DNA from: a virus
IMG/VR virus record: IMGVR_UViG_3300031951_000280
Span: 1-47,658 of that record
Strand: one strand, 5' to 3'
Length of the DNA stretch: 47,658 nt
Shown piece by piece: positions 39,048-47,658 of this stretch. The position numbers were made by a program, and so were the translations under genes. The notes below the pieces were generated by a model. It worked only from the letters and a program-made list of their open reading frames with translations, was not told where the DNA came from and made no database searches. The first letter of the stretch is position 1; every line of letters starts with the position of its first letter.

Positions 39048-41056
39048 GTCTTCCGATTCTGACCAAATACAACTTTGTTGACACCCATCTTCTCAGTCCT
39101 GCCGCTGCGGCATTTAGAGAAATGGGTAAATACACCAAGGCAATTGAGGGAACAAAGCAGTATCTGGAATTCTGGGAAGAAGAGCAGCATAGATGCCTGC
39201 ATGGTTACACTGCAGCCGGCATAACCATTACCGGATACCACTATTTCTACCTCAACTACTGTCCGATTGCACTAGTTTCAGACGAAGAGCAGCCAGATGG
39301 CTCAATTGTGTCCACTCGTGAGTATGATTTTCCACGATTTTACGACGGAGACTGGGAATTTTTCCATGCAATTGACAAAGCTCGAAAAACGAACAAGCAC
39401 ATTGCAGTATTAAAGGCCCGCCGAAAAGGATATTCCTACAAAGCGGCTTCGATGATGGCCAGAAACTACTACCATCTGCGCAATTCCAGAAATTTTGTAG
39501 TAGCTGAGCAGAAAGAGTACCTTACGGGGGACGGTATTCTGTCAAAAACGTGGGAAATGCTCTCATTTAACGATGAGCACACGGCCTGGAGACAACCTCG
39601 AGTAAAAGACCGGGATCTTCACAAGCAAGCCGGCTACAAACGGAACATCAACGGCTCCGATGTAACCATGGGGTTCAAATCCCAGATTATAGGTCTGTCG
39701 CTAAAGGACAATCCCAACAAAATTCGTGGTAAAGCCGGTGAGCTGATGTTCTTTGAAGAAGCCGGATCTTTTACCGGGCTCTTAAAAGCATGGGAAATTG
39801 CCATGCCTACCATGAGGCAAGGTTCAAAAACACTTGGAACCATGATTGCTTTTGGTACCGGTGGTGAAGAAGGTCCTGGATTTGAAGGCCTTGAAGAACT
39901 GTTCTATCATCCGGAAGCTTATGACTGCATGGCATTTGAAAACGTGTGGGACCCGGGCGCCATGGGTACGGAATGTGGTTTCTTCGTGCCTATTACCAAA
40001 AATCTGGATGGATTCATAGACAAAAACGGTAATAGTCTCGAGGAATCGGCGATCGAGTACGAGGAAAGTCAACGAGAGAACAAGAAAAAAGCCGGTGATC
40101 CAAAATCATACGATCAGTACATTGCTGAACACCCATTCAATCCTCAAGAAGCAACTCTTCAGGTAACAGCCAACTACTTTGATGTCACGTCGCTAAAAGA
40201 ACAATACAACCGGGTAGTTGCCGGCAACCTGGATAAAATCGGTGTGGTTGGAGTACTATATCGGGACGTTTCCGGAAAAGTAAAGTTCCGGCCAGACTCT
40301 GAAGCACGTGCTATTAAAGCTTATCCTCACAGAAAAGGGGATAATCTTACGGGAGCCGTAGTAATATACGAACCTCCGTTCAAAGCCGACATAGATGACA
40401 ACGGGATAAAAGTTGGGATAACTCCGAAAAACCTGTACATCCTTGGACACGACCCGTACGCCCATGGTAAAACCAGCAACGAAATCTCTTTGGGTGCTGC
40501 GTACGTTCTCAAGGTCCCGAATAACCTCAGTAAACCCGATGATTTAATTGTGGCCTCATACGTAGGCCGGCCGGAAAACCAGGATGACTACAACTACACC
40601 CTGTTTATGCTGGCGGAATACTACAACGCCAAAATCGGATTTGAGAACGACCGCGGAGAAGTAATTCCGTACGCAAAACGTTTCAGGAAGCTGCATTTGC
40701 TGCAGGAAGAGTTCGAAATGCTGGACAAAAAAGACCTGCAAAGTAAAACTGTCAAGCGGCAGTACGGCATGCACATGACCGAACAACGAAAAGGCCAGGG
40801 TGAAATCTACATCCGGGACTGGTTGGTCTCAGGCCGCGGCGCCAATGAAGATGGGGAAATTACGCTAAACCTTCAGAAGATTTATGACACGGCATTGCTG
40901 CAGGAGCTGATCAAGTTTAACCGAAAGGGAAACTTTGACCGAGTCATGGCACTTATGATAGCCATGTATCACATCAGGGAACTTCACAACAAAGAGCTGA
41001 CTTTTGCAACAAAAGACAATAGCTCAAACGAATGGTTCGATAGAATCTATAAGTAA
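39044..41056 (+). CDS. terL: Terminase large subunit
   Basis: The 670-residue protein has the crAss-like N-terminal segment ITGYHYFYLNYCPI near residue 62, a divergent Walker A KARRKGYSYK near 124, Walker B LMFFEEAG near 234, and a nuclease domain with GHDPYAHGK near 465 and FENDRGEVI near 525. It packages phage DNA into the prohead and cuts concatemers. Length is typical of large-genome Bacteroidota podophages. Confidence 0.93.
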   Translation: MSLPILTKYNFVDTHLLSPAAAAFREMGKYTKAIEGTKQYLEFWEEEQHRCLHGYTAAGITITGYHYFYLNYCPIALVSDEEQPDGSIVSTREYDFPRFYDGDWEFFHAIDKARKTNKHIAVLKARRKGYSYKAASMMARNYYHLRNSRNFVVAEQKEYLTGDGILSKTWEMLSFNDEHTAWRQPRVKDRDLHKQAGYKRNINGSDVTMGFKSQIIGLSLKDNPNKIRGKAGELMFFEEAGSFTGLLKAWEIAMPTMRQGSKTLGTMIAFGTGGEEGPGFEGLEELFYHPEAYDCMAFENVWDPGAMGTECGFFVPITKNLDGFIDKNGNSLEESAIEYEESQRENKKKAGDPKSYDQYIAEHPFNPQEATLQVTANYFDVTSLKEQYNRVVAGNLDKIGVVGVLYRDVSGKVKFRPDSEARAIKAYPHRKGDNLTGAVVIYEPPFKADIDDNGIKVGITPKNLYILGHDPYAHGKTSNEISLGAAYVLKVPNNLSKPDDLIVASYVGRPENQDDYNYTLFMLAEYYNAKIGFENDRGEVIPYAKRFRKLHLLQEEFEMLDKKDLQSKTVKRQYGMHMTEQRKGQGEIYIRDWLVSGRGANEDGEITLNLQKIYDTALLQELIKFNRKGNFDRVMALMIAMYHIRELHNKELTFATKDNSSNEWFDRIYK

Positions 41057-41075
41057 AAAGTACCAAACTCACTAC

Positions 41076-41083
41076 TATCTTTG
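41076..41083 (+). promoter_or_regulatory. Late promoter box before the portal gene
   Basis: TATCTTTG is followed by TGCT and the portal ATG at 41088. The 15 bases GTACCAAACTCACTA directly before it (41060-41074) are identical to those at 35212-35226. No TTG at -33. Confidence 0.6.
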
Positions 41084-41087
41084 TGCT

Positions 41088-43304
41088 ATGGTCAACTTCA
41101 CACCACTCCCGAAACAACGAATTCCAGAGTCCCAAAAGACTGAAAGCTGGCATATTGAAAATGTCAAGGCCTTTATCAGCATGTCCAGATTCGGGACAAC
41201 TGATCGGAGATCCTATCTGAAATCTCTCTATGATTTCTACAACGGGATCATTGACGAAGAGGATTACGATTATGTACTTCGGCCGTATGGTAAAACCCGC
41301 AGCAACTTCCCTTCGAAGATGCGCAACTACCCAATCATAAAACCGATCATTGACCTTTTACTTGGGGAAAAATCAAAGCGCCCGCTCGAGTATACAGTCA
41401 CAGTTCAGAACAGTGACTCAATCAGTATCAAGGAGGAGCAGAAAAAAGCAAGGATTCTGGAGAACATCAAAGCCATGTTCATTAATGAACTTGCTGAACA
41501 GGGAGTTGTTGATGCACCAGAGCAGGAAGTCCAGATGCCAGATCAGCTCGTCAAAGAGTTTGATATGAGTTACGTAGACAATCGGGCAATTCGGGGCCAA
41601 GCTGCGTTGAACTATATAATGTACTTCAATGAGCTCTACGACAAACTCCAAAAGCAGTTTTTCCACTTCCTTACAGCCGGAGAAGTTTTCTCTGAAAAAG
41701 GTGTACGAAGAGGTGAAGTATTCTACGACATCATTAATCCAATGGACGTGGATTATGATAAGGATCCGGATGTGGAATTCATTGAAGACGGGGACTTTGC
41801 GCTTCGTAGAAGATTTGCTCACGCATCCTCTATCATTGATGCTTACGGGGACAAGCTGACAGCCGAGCAAGTGCTGGCACTGGAAACTCCGGAGCAAACT
41901 ACCTCTGATGTATTCTTGCTGTACAAGATGGAAAGTACTGGCCCGGATCCAAATCTGGCCCGGAACCGACTGACCGAAGTCATTACTGTTTATTGGAAAA
42001 CTCGGAAACGATATGCATTTTTGAAGTATACGGACCCTGCGACAGGCTCTGTTGAAGAAACAATCGTTCCGGAAAACTACAAGCTTACTCCGGAAAATGC
42101 CCAGTTAGGCGCTGTTCTCACATATGAATGGGGAAATGAAGTCCGACAGGGAACTCAAATCGATGGCAGATTTTACGTAGATCTCGGACCGGTACCAACT
42201 CAAAGAAAAAGCCTCGACAATCCATCACTTTGCAAGTTGCCTATCAACGGCCGCAAGTATTCGGATGTAAACTCCCAGAATATCTCATTGGTCAGCCTGG
42301 GAATTCCCTACCAGCTCAACTACAACATCTACAAGTATCGACTTGAGCTTGCCATTGCTCGAAGCAAAGACATCATTGCTCAGTTCGACATAAACATGAT
42401 TCCCAAAAACTGGGACATGGACAAATTCATGTACTTTGTAGAAGGTACCGGTATTGCATGGGTCGACTACAACAAAGAAGGTATCACTCTTTCTCCTCAG
42501 CACCAGTCAGTACTGGACATGTCAATCAAGACAATTTCTCAGTACTTGTCTCTGCTTGATTCAATTGTTCTCGAGTGGGAAAAAGTATCCGGAGTTACAC
42601 GTCAGCGCCAAGGCCAGATGGGTGTGCACGAAGGAAAGGCAACCAGTCAGCAGTCGATCGTCCAGTCATCTCACATCACAGAAGATATCTTCCGAAAGTT
42701 TTCTCACTTCGAACAACGGGAGCTTCAAGGCCTACTTGATTACTCAAAAGAGGCATGGCTGAACGGCAAAAAGTCTATGTACATTATGCCGGATGGAACC
42801 ACAAACTTTCTGGACATTGATTCCCTCATTTACTCTGAGTGTGAATTCGGGATCTTTGTATCTGACTCCGGTAAAGACATTGAACGCAAGGAAAAGCTTG
42901 AGGCGCTGTCGCAAGCAATGGTCCAAAATGGAGTACCAATTTCAACCATTGCTTCAATCTTCAAAAACGAAAGCTTTGCACAGATCGAGCAGAAGATCAA
43001 AGAAGTTGAGCGTGCACAGGCCGAGCTTGAAAAAGCTGTCGCTGAAGCTGAAAGAGCCAAGGCTGAAGAGCAGGCGGCAACTATAAAATATCAAACTGAT
43101 ATGCAGGCAGTTGACAAAGAAAAAGACCGGCAGCTTGCAATTGAACTTGCGCTTATCAAAGCAGAGTCAGACGAATCTTCGAATGCAGCTGACCTAAAGA
43201 AAGCAATGGAAGATCTCGAAGTGAAAAAAGAAGCGCTTGCTCTGAAAGAAAAAGAGATTACACTGAAGCACCAAGCTGCTATAACTGACAAAGGCACAGA
43301 ATGA
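41088..43304 (+). CDS. Portal protein
   Basis: The 738-residue protein follows TerL and is the portal by size and position: N-terminal clip/stem-like domain with YDFYNGIIDEEDYDYVLRPY near residue 45, a conserved IIKPIIDLLLGEKSKRPLEY segment, and a long C-terminal coiled coil from about residue 640 (QIEQKIKEVERAQAELEK). A frame starting 84 bases upstream overlaps TerL and is rejected. The coiled coil is longer than in classical portals. Confidence 0.88.
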   Translation: MVNFTPLPKQRIPESQKTESWHIENVKAFISMSRFGTTDRRSYLKSLYDFYNGIIDEEDYDYVLRPYGKTRSNFPSKMRNYPIIKPIIDLLLGEKSKRPLEYTVTVQNSDSISIKEEQKKARILENIKAMFINELAEQGVVDAPEQEVQMPDQLVKEFDMSYVDNRAIRGQAALNYIMYFNELYDKLQKQFFHFLTAGEVFSEKGVRRGEVFYDIINPMDVDYDKDPDVEFIEDGDFALRRRFAHASSIIDAYGDKLTAEQVLALETPEQTTSDVFLLYKMESTGPDPNLARNRLTEVITVYWKTRKRYAFLKYTDPATGSVEETIVPENYKLTPENAQLGAVLTYEWGNEVRQGTQIDGRFYVDLGPVPTQRKSLDNPSLCKLPINGRKYSDVNSQNISLVSLGIPYQLNYNIYKYRLELAIARSKDIIAQFDINMIPKNWDMDKFMYFVEGTGIAWVDYNKEGITLSPQHQSVLDMSIKTISQYLSLLDSIVLEWEKVSGVTRQRQGQMGVHEGKATSQQSIVQSSHITEDIFRKFSHFEQRELQGLLDYSKEAWLNGKKSMYIMPDGTTNFLDIDSLIYSECEFGIFVSDSGKDIERKEKLEALSQAMVQNGVPISTIASIFKNESFAQIEQKIKEVERAQAELEKAVAEAERAKAEEQAATIKYQTDMQAVDKEKDRQLAIELALIKAESDESSNAADLKKAMEDLEVKKEALALKEKEITLKHQAAITDKGTE

Positions 43305-43780
43305 CAAACGCAGAACGCAGAGAACTCCTCACTCGTGCCCGGGAATCAGGTTACCAGGGAAGCATCCTGGATGTTTTCTCTGCACACCGGCAAGGAGTAG
43401 ACATCCTGTCACAAAGCATGCCGGTGGCAACGACTCCTGAACAGCAACAAGCTGGCCTTATTCCGGCGCATCAAGCTGGAAACACTGGAGCATCCATGGT
43501 ATTTCCGGACCTGCCTCCAAATCAACCAATGACCACAGTCGGGTTGAAAGCTCCGATCGACATTACAAAAGTGGACGATCGTGGCAATGTTGTGGAGTCC
43601 TACAAATCAGTTCCTCCTGGAATTGTCAACCTTCCGACCGGCCCTAACCGCGGTACCGTAATTGAAACTCCAGCCAAAACTTTTCAAACCGGCGGAGTAG
43701 CAGAAAAAATTAAGCTGCGCCAACAAAATAAGCTTTCAAAATACTGCTACAGTTGTGGTGGATTTTGGCAAAAAATGTAA
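43301..43780 (+). CDS. Head-region protein between portal and scaffold
   Basis: The 159-residue product (MTNAERRELLTRARESGYQG...) has a short helical start and proline-rich middle, and ends KYCYSCGGFWQKM with a CxxC pair. It overlaps the portal stop by four bases. A position between portal and scaffold suggests a head-assembly role. Confidence 0.75.
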   Translation: MTNAERRELLTRARESGYQGSILDVFSAHRQGVDILSQSMPVATTPEQQQAGLIPAHQAGNTGASMVFPDLPPNQPMTTVGLKAPIDITKVDDRGNVVESYKSVPPGIVNLPTGPNRGTVIETPAKTFQTGGVAEKIKLRQQNKLSKYCYSCGGFWQKM

Positions 43781-43781
43781 T

Positions 43782-43816
43782 ACTGTAAAGCACGGTGTAA
43801 AAATTAACTTTACAGT
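43782..43816 (+). terminator. Hairpin after the head-region gene
   Basis: ACTGTAAAG/CTTTACAGT is a nine-base perfect stem with a 17-base loop. There is little U tract (GTAG follows), so it may be a processing or pausing hairpin rather than a strong terminator. The next promoter box begins 21 bases later. Confidence 0.5.
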
Positions 43817-43837
43817 GTAGAAAGAAAAACCCACAAA

Positions 43838-43845
43838 TACCTTTG
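43838..43845 (+). promoter_or_regulatory. Late promoter box before the scaffold gene
   Basis: TACCTTTG is followed by TAAC and the scaffold ATG, again four bases. No TTG stands at -33. Confidence 0.6.
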
Positions 43846-43849
43846 TAAC

Positions 43850-45031
43850 ATGCAATCCAAAAATGAAAACGACGACAAACTGAACCTCGAGGATATCTCG
43901 ATGGAGTCACTCTTGTCAGAAGAAGCCGGAGGCGGTGCCGGTGGACTTGACCCAATTGATCCTCCGGGAGGAAAGGAAAAACCAGCTGCTGGAAAAAACA
44001 ATCCTTCTCCCGCTCCAAAAGGAAACGAGGAGAAAGAAGAGGAAGAGGAAGAAGAAGAGGAAGAAGAAAATGATGATCCAGATGGCGATGATGAACCTGG
44101 TAACGGAAAACCGAAAGGAAAAACCGGCAAAGGTGCCGGAGACGGAGACGGTTCTGAAGACGACGGGGGTGAAGAGCCCATGGTCAAATCAATTGCTACA
44201 GCATTGGGATTTGATCTTGGTGAGCGCGAAGAAGAGTTCGAGGACACCGAACAAGGTCTGACAAAACTTACCCGGGAAATCGCAGTTACCATGGCCGAAA
44301 ATGAACTCGAAAGAATTTTCAGCCAACACCCATCGATTCAAAAACACCTCGACTACGTCCTTGCCGGGGGTGATCCGGATAAGTTCTTTCAAACGTTTGG
44401 TGGAACTCAAGATTACAGCAAGCTTGAACTGGCAAAAGAAGATGTTGCTGTTCAGCGCTCAATTGTAACTGAGTACTTCAAAGCAAAAGGTCATGATGAA
44501 GCCTTCATCAAAGACACCCTTACGGAGTACGAGGATACCGGAAAGCTTTTCGATAAAGCTGCCGTGATCCAAAAAGAGCTTGCTAAGCTTCAAGGAGAGC
44601 AACGTGAAAAGTTGCTCAAAGAACAGCAGGCTGAGCATCAGGCTAAAGTTGACAAAGAGCTGCAGTACTGGAATACAGTTCAGCAGACCCTGGCAACCAA
44701 GGAAGAGTTTGCAGGTTTGCAAATTCCTGCTAAGGAAAAGGCCTCGTTCTTTGAATTCATTGCAGTGAAAACTGCAAGTGGAAAAAGCAAACGGGATGAA
44801 GCACTTGCTAAAATTCCGGTAGAACAGCGCCTGGCACTGGACTACATTCTGTACAAAGGCCTTGATCTGAAAACTTTGGTGGAGACCAAAGCAGATACAA
44901 AGGCTGCAAGAACTCTCCGGTCAAAACTCAAGGATACCGCAGCCGTATCCGGAAAGCAAGCGCCGGTAGACAAAACAAAACGATTCGATCCACAACAAGT
45001 GGACAGCGCAACATTGTTCGGATTAGGTTAA
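43850..45031 (+). CDS. Scaffolding protein candidate
   Basis: The 393-residue protein has an acidic, low-complexity N-terminal third with a run of glutamates near residues 63-74 and many Gly/Asp/Lys. A helical, coiled-coil C-terminal half follows (KELAKLQGEQREKLLKEQQA). This is the composition of phage scaffolds, and the major capsid gene follows. It probably shapes the prohead and is then removed. Confidence 0.82.
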   Translation: MQSKNENDDKLNLEDISMESLLSEEAGGGAGGLDPIDPPGGKEKPAAGKNNPSPAPKGNEEKEEEEEEEEEEENDDPDGDDEPGNGKPKGKTGKGAGDGDGSEDDGGEEPMVKSIATALGFDLGEREEEFEDTEQGLTKLTREIAVTMAENELERIFSQHPSIQKHLDYVLAGGDPDKFFQTFGGTQDYSKLELAKEDVAVQRSIVTEYFKAKGHDEAFIKDTLTEYEDTGKLFDKAAVIQKELAKLQGEQREKLLKEQQAEHQAKVDKELQYWNTVQQTLATKEEFAGLQIPAKEKASFFEFIAVKTASGKSKRDEALAKIPVEQRLALDYILYKGLDLKTLVETKADTKAARTLRSKLKDTAAVSGKQAPVDKTKRFDPQQVDSATLFGLG

Positions 45032-45044
45032 TAACCTCCCGGGC

Positions 45045-45055
45045 AACTATAACCC
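45045..45055 (+). promoter_or_regulatory. Shared 11-base element before the capsid gene
   Basis: AACTATAACCC is identical to 34052-34062. It lies 18 bases before the major capsid ATG, at a different spacing from the other copy. Confidence 0.4.
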
Positions 45056-45073
45056 TTCAAAACGACAACGACA

Positions 45074-46498
45074 ATGGCTCTTATGCAAGTTCTGAAGACG
45101 TTCTACAATGATCAGCAGATGACCGACACTAACTCGCTCGTCAACGCTCTCATGGATCGTCCCGCGGAGATCTCTCCGATCATCACGCATTTGGCCGGCC
45201 GTGAAGACAAAAAGTTTCCTCTCACTTTTCTCACAGAAGGTGTCGGAAACACAAAGTCCATCGATCGGTTCGAGTACGAGTACCGTGTGAAAACACACGA
45301 AATCAACGTACGTCCTGTAATTGCATCTTCCGGCACTGGTGCTGGTGGATCAGTTTTCACAGTGACGTTCCCTGACAAATGGTTCGTGTTTCCGTACACC
45401 CTGGTTTCTCAATCAGGTATTCTGGCACGTATCATGAATGAACCAGTTGCTGACGGCAACGGTTGGAAGTACACTCTGCGTCTGGTTTCTCCGGATGCAT
45501 CTGCACTCTCAGCTGGTGCCGGTGGTGATTTGGCAGACGGCGCCCTCTGGGGGCAGCTGTACGCTAACGTAGGTATCGACTTCTCACGTGGAAACGCGTC
45601 AAACTGGACCGCTCCCGGCCTGGTTCGTTCGAAGATCGGTACCATTCGTAAGTCTTATCACTTCTCCGGAAATGCCAAAGACTACGTTGCACAATTTGAA
45701 CTTCCTCTCAAGGACGGCTCAAAGACCAAGCTGTGGATGGACTACGAAGAGTACCGCCACATGCTCAAGTTCAAAGAAGAGTGTGAAATGTACTACTGGT
45801 ACGGCCAGAAAACTCACGATGCAAGTGGCACAACCACCATGCTCGATGAGAACGGTCAGCCAGTTGTATCTGGACCTGGTCTTCTCGAGCAGGTAATCAA
45901 CAAGGATACCTACTCAACTTTGACCACGAACAAAATTGAAGAAGTCGTAGGAGATCTGTTCTACGGTATGACCGACGCTACGGACAAGCAAATCACCCTG
46001 TACACTGGTACCGGTGGTGCACGTGAGTTCGACCGCGCTCTCAAGTCTTACTACGGAGCAAACGCCTTCCTGCAGACTGCTGATGCCAAGTTCATCACTG
46101 GTACCGGCCGCAACCTCGGACTCACTGGTTACTTCACAAGTTATGACCACGTTGACGGTCACCGTGTGAATGTCGTGAAAGTTCCGATGTTTGACCACGG
46201 TCCGGTTGCTCAAGCCTCCAAAAAGCATCCTTCTTCAGGCCTGCCTATGGAGTCTTACCGTATGGTGTTCGTTGACCAGTCGGCTTACGACGGTGAAAAC
46301 AACGTACAGATGATCAACAAGGCAAAACGTGAAATGCTCCGCTGGTGCGTTGCAGGTTCTGTGGTCCCACGTGGATTCACCGAATCTTCTACCCGTGCCA
46401 GTGACATCGACGGCGCGTCAGTTCACATGCTGAAGACTGCCGGTATCTTGCTCCGCCGCTTTGATACCAGCCTTGACCTCCAGTGTGTTGCTTCGTGA
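45074..46498 (+). CDS. Major capsid protein
   Basis: The 474-residue protein (MALMQVLKTFYNDQQMTDTN...) follows the scaffold and has no recognised enzyme motif. Length, strong and uniform codon use, and a terminator right behind the gene fit the major head protein of an HK97-type capsid. It is probably the most abundant phage protein. Confidence 0.87.
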   Translation: MALMQVLKTFYNDQQMTDTNSLVNALMDRPAEISPIITHLAGREDKKFPLTFLTEGVGNTKSIDRFEYEYRVKTHEINVRPVIASSGTGAGGSVFTVTFPDKWFVFPYTLVSQSGILARIMNEPVADGNGWKYTLRLVSPDASALSAGAGGDLADGALWGQLYANVGIDFSRGNASNWTAPGLVRSKIGTIRKSYHFSGNAKDYVAQFELPLKDGSKTKLWMDYEEYRHMLKFKEECEMYYWYGQKTHDASGTTTMLDENGQPVVSGPGLLEQVINKDTYSTLTTNKIEEVVGDLFYGMTDATDKQITLYTGTGGAREFDRALKSYYGANAFLQTADAKFITGTGRNLGLTGYFTSYDHVDGHRVNVVKVPMFDHGPVAQASKKHPSSGLPMESYRMVFVDQSAYDGENNVQMINKAKREMLRWCVAGSVVPRGFTESSTRASDIDGASVHMLKTAGILLRRFDTSLDLQCVAS

Positions 46499-46517
46499 CA
46501 TGTATGGATTGCAAAAA

Positions 46518-46545
46518 CCGGGGAAAGTGTAAAAGCTTTCCCCGG
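46518..46545 (+). terminator. Terminator after the major capsid gene
   Basis: CCGGGGAAAG/CTTTCCCCGG is a perfect ten-base stem with an eight-base loop. The following bases CTTCC give only a weak U tract, so it may reduce rather than stop transcription. Confidence 0.8.
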
Positions 46546-46619
46546 CTTCCATAACAGACAACTCAAGAGCTATTCTTCTACTCAGAGAAGTCTTACACAA
46601 ACAAGAAGAACAATATTCA

Positions 46620-47495
46620 ATGACTTCGAAAAAAATCTATGTCCGTCGCCGCGAAACGATGGGGCACCTCCCGAAAGAAATCCGGGCAGCTGCAAAGATC
46701 CGAATTGGATCGATTTTCGTAAACCGACTTCCACTCAAAGGAGTAGAAGGAGAGGAAGAAGCGCAACTGCTTCGACCAATTTTGAATGTACCACCAACCC
46801 ACCAGGACTGGCCGCAAAAAGCCCACGATTTTTGGGCAAGCCTCAGTCTCTTGGTTCCGTTCGAAGGACGTGAGTTGGAAGTAGGACTCCGTGACGATAA
46901 ATCTCCGATCAATCCCATGGATTACATCTACTGGCGCTGGATTCAGCGTCACAAGCATGTAGCCGAAACCGAAACGCTGATGCTCGATAACGCTGAAAAG
47001 CGATTCTACATCTACGATCCGGAACGTGAAAAGGTAAAACGGAACGAACTTGTCAAATTCAAAAAGGATGCAGACAAGGAATTCCTGAAATTGGACGGGG
47101 ATTATTCACGAATGCGTAAGCTGCTCCGTGTATGTGTTCCCGGTACAAACCCGGACAAGATGATGGATATGGACGTAGAAAATGCTCTTTACGAAGAGAA
47201 AGAAAAGCGTCCAAAGACATTCCTCCGGTATGCTACTGACGAAAACCTGGACACCCAGGCAGAAATTGAAGAGCTGGTAGAAGAAGGTATCCTGCGCCGA
47301 ATTGGCAACCAAGTGATTTTCGGAGACGAAACAATTGGTCAAGATATGAAAGACACCATCGTCTACTTCAAAAATCGCCGAAATTCAGGTCAGGTAAACG
47401 TCATGAGAGCACGACTGCGTGAAATCACAGGCAAGTTTTACGCTGAAGCTGAAGCTGCGCCTGTTGCTGAGAAAAAAGAAGTTGACGAAGAATAA
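46620..47495 (+). CDS. Head-associated structural protein
   Basis: The 291-residue charged protein (MTSKKIYVRRRETMGHLPKE...) has a basic start, a central aromatic segment DYIYWRWIQRHKHVAETETL and an acidic end (AEAEAAPVAEKKEVDEE). It follows the capsid gene and precedes a ring-like head-tail gene, so it probably completes the head or is packaged in it. Confidence 0.75.
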   Translation: MTSKKIYVRRRETMGHLPKEIRAAAKIRIGSIFVNRLPLKGVEGEEEAQLLRPILNVPPTHQDWPQKAHDFWASLSLLVPFEGRELEVGLRDDKSPINPMDYIYWRWIQRHKHVAETETLMLDNAEKRFYIYDPEREKVKRNELVKFKKDADKEFLKLDGDYSRMRKLLRVCVPGTNPDKMMDMDVENALYEEKEKRPKTFLRYATDENLDTQAEIEELVEEGILRRIGNQVIFGDETIGQDMKDTIVYFKNRRNSGQVNVMRARLREITGKFYAEAEAAPVAEKKEVDEE

Positions 47496-47498
47496 GAA

Positions 47499-47658
47499 TG
47501 ACCGTCTCTGAATTGCATATAGCTGTGAATTTGGGAGTGCAGAAAATTGCATCTTTCCAAAGTGACAACCTGTTGCCGGAAGAAATCGATTTTGAGCTCA
47601 ATCGAGCCCAAGAACGAATCATCAAGCACAGGTTTGTGCCTATGGGAAACCGGTATGG
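47499..47658 (+). CDS. Head-tail connector/ring protein, 3' end outside window
   Basis: The first 53 residues (MTVSELHIAVNLGVQKIASF...) are visible. The pattern 'ELHI..NLGVQKI.S...DNLLPEEIDFELNRAQERIIK.RF' resembles head-tail ring proteins that crAss-like and other Bacteroidota phages encode after the capsid gene. It is incomplete, so the call is provisional. Confidence 0.65.

Noticed and set aside
1-47658. CRISPR arrays, integrase or transposase genes
   Set aside because: No repeat-spacer pattern and no ORF with integrase or transposase motifs was seen; the phage looks lytic in this window.

Overview
The window is part of the genome of a lytic, tailed double-stranded DNA phage that infects a Bacteroidota host. 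Several promoters fit the Bacteroidota form (TTG, 19-20 bases, TAnnTTTG), ribosome-binding sites of the Shine-Dalgarno type are not evident, and the large terminase begins with a segment (ITGYHYFYLNY near residue 62) that I associate with crAss-like phages and their relatives. Gene content (rIIA/rIIB, family A polymerase, uracil-DNA glycosylase, AAA ATPase, DnaB, primase, terminase-portal-scaffold-capsid) fits that group. The assignment is inference, not a search result.

Positions 1-14,900 (minus strand) hold the replication and early block: a truncated uracil-DNA glycosylase gene, a FEN-type exonuclease, rIIB, rIIA, a PD-(D/E)xK nuclease, primase, an SSB-like protein, a Sak4-like ATPase, DnaB-type helicase, a DnaD-like loader candidate, an SF2 helicase, a protein with a DnaA domain IV signature, and a MazG-like pyrophosphohydrolase. 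Together these make an almost self-sufficient replisome. The family A polymerase lies further along at 22,159-24,102.

Positions 15,000-17,910 (minus strand) are an unusual RNA-rich island. Four tRNA-like elements share nearly identical acceptor and T arms but have different, oversized interiors. Each lies just upstream of a very small ORF. A fifth degenerate element and a tmRNA gene (ssrA) follow. Part of the island is markedly AT-rich and has its own consensus host-type promoters.

Positions 17,900-30,700 (minus strand) carry accessory early genes: small membrane proteins and lipoproteins, a 620-residue protein built from repeated modules, the polymerase, and uncharacterised proteins, two of which in the window share a DLPF C-terminus. 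Intergenic gaps contain rho-independent terminators and structured leaders.

Positions 30,700-32,120 are the divide between the leftward and rightward transcription units. This stretch has a large hairpin with an overlapping alternative pairing, five exact 12-base repeats of a TAACTC motif, many hairpins, and a probable small RNA gene with promoter and terminator.

Positions 32,125-47,658 (plus strand) are the late block: tail fibre candidate, an uncharacterised probable structural protein, lysis cassette (holin candidate, lipoprotein endolysin, two nested spanin candidates), a GroES-like co-chaperonin, small packaging-region proteins, large terminase, portal, scaffold, major capsid protein, and head-tail proteins running off the end. 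Three late genes begin exactly four bases after a TAnnTTTG box, suggesting leaderless or nearly leaderless mRNAs.
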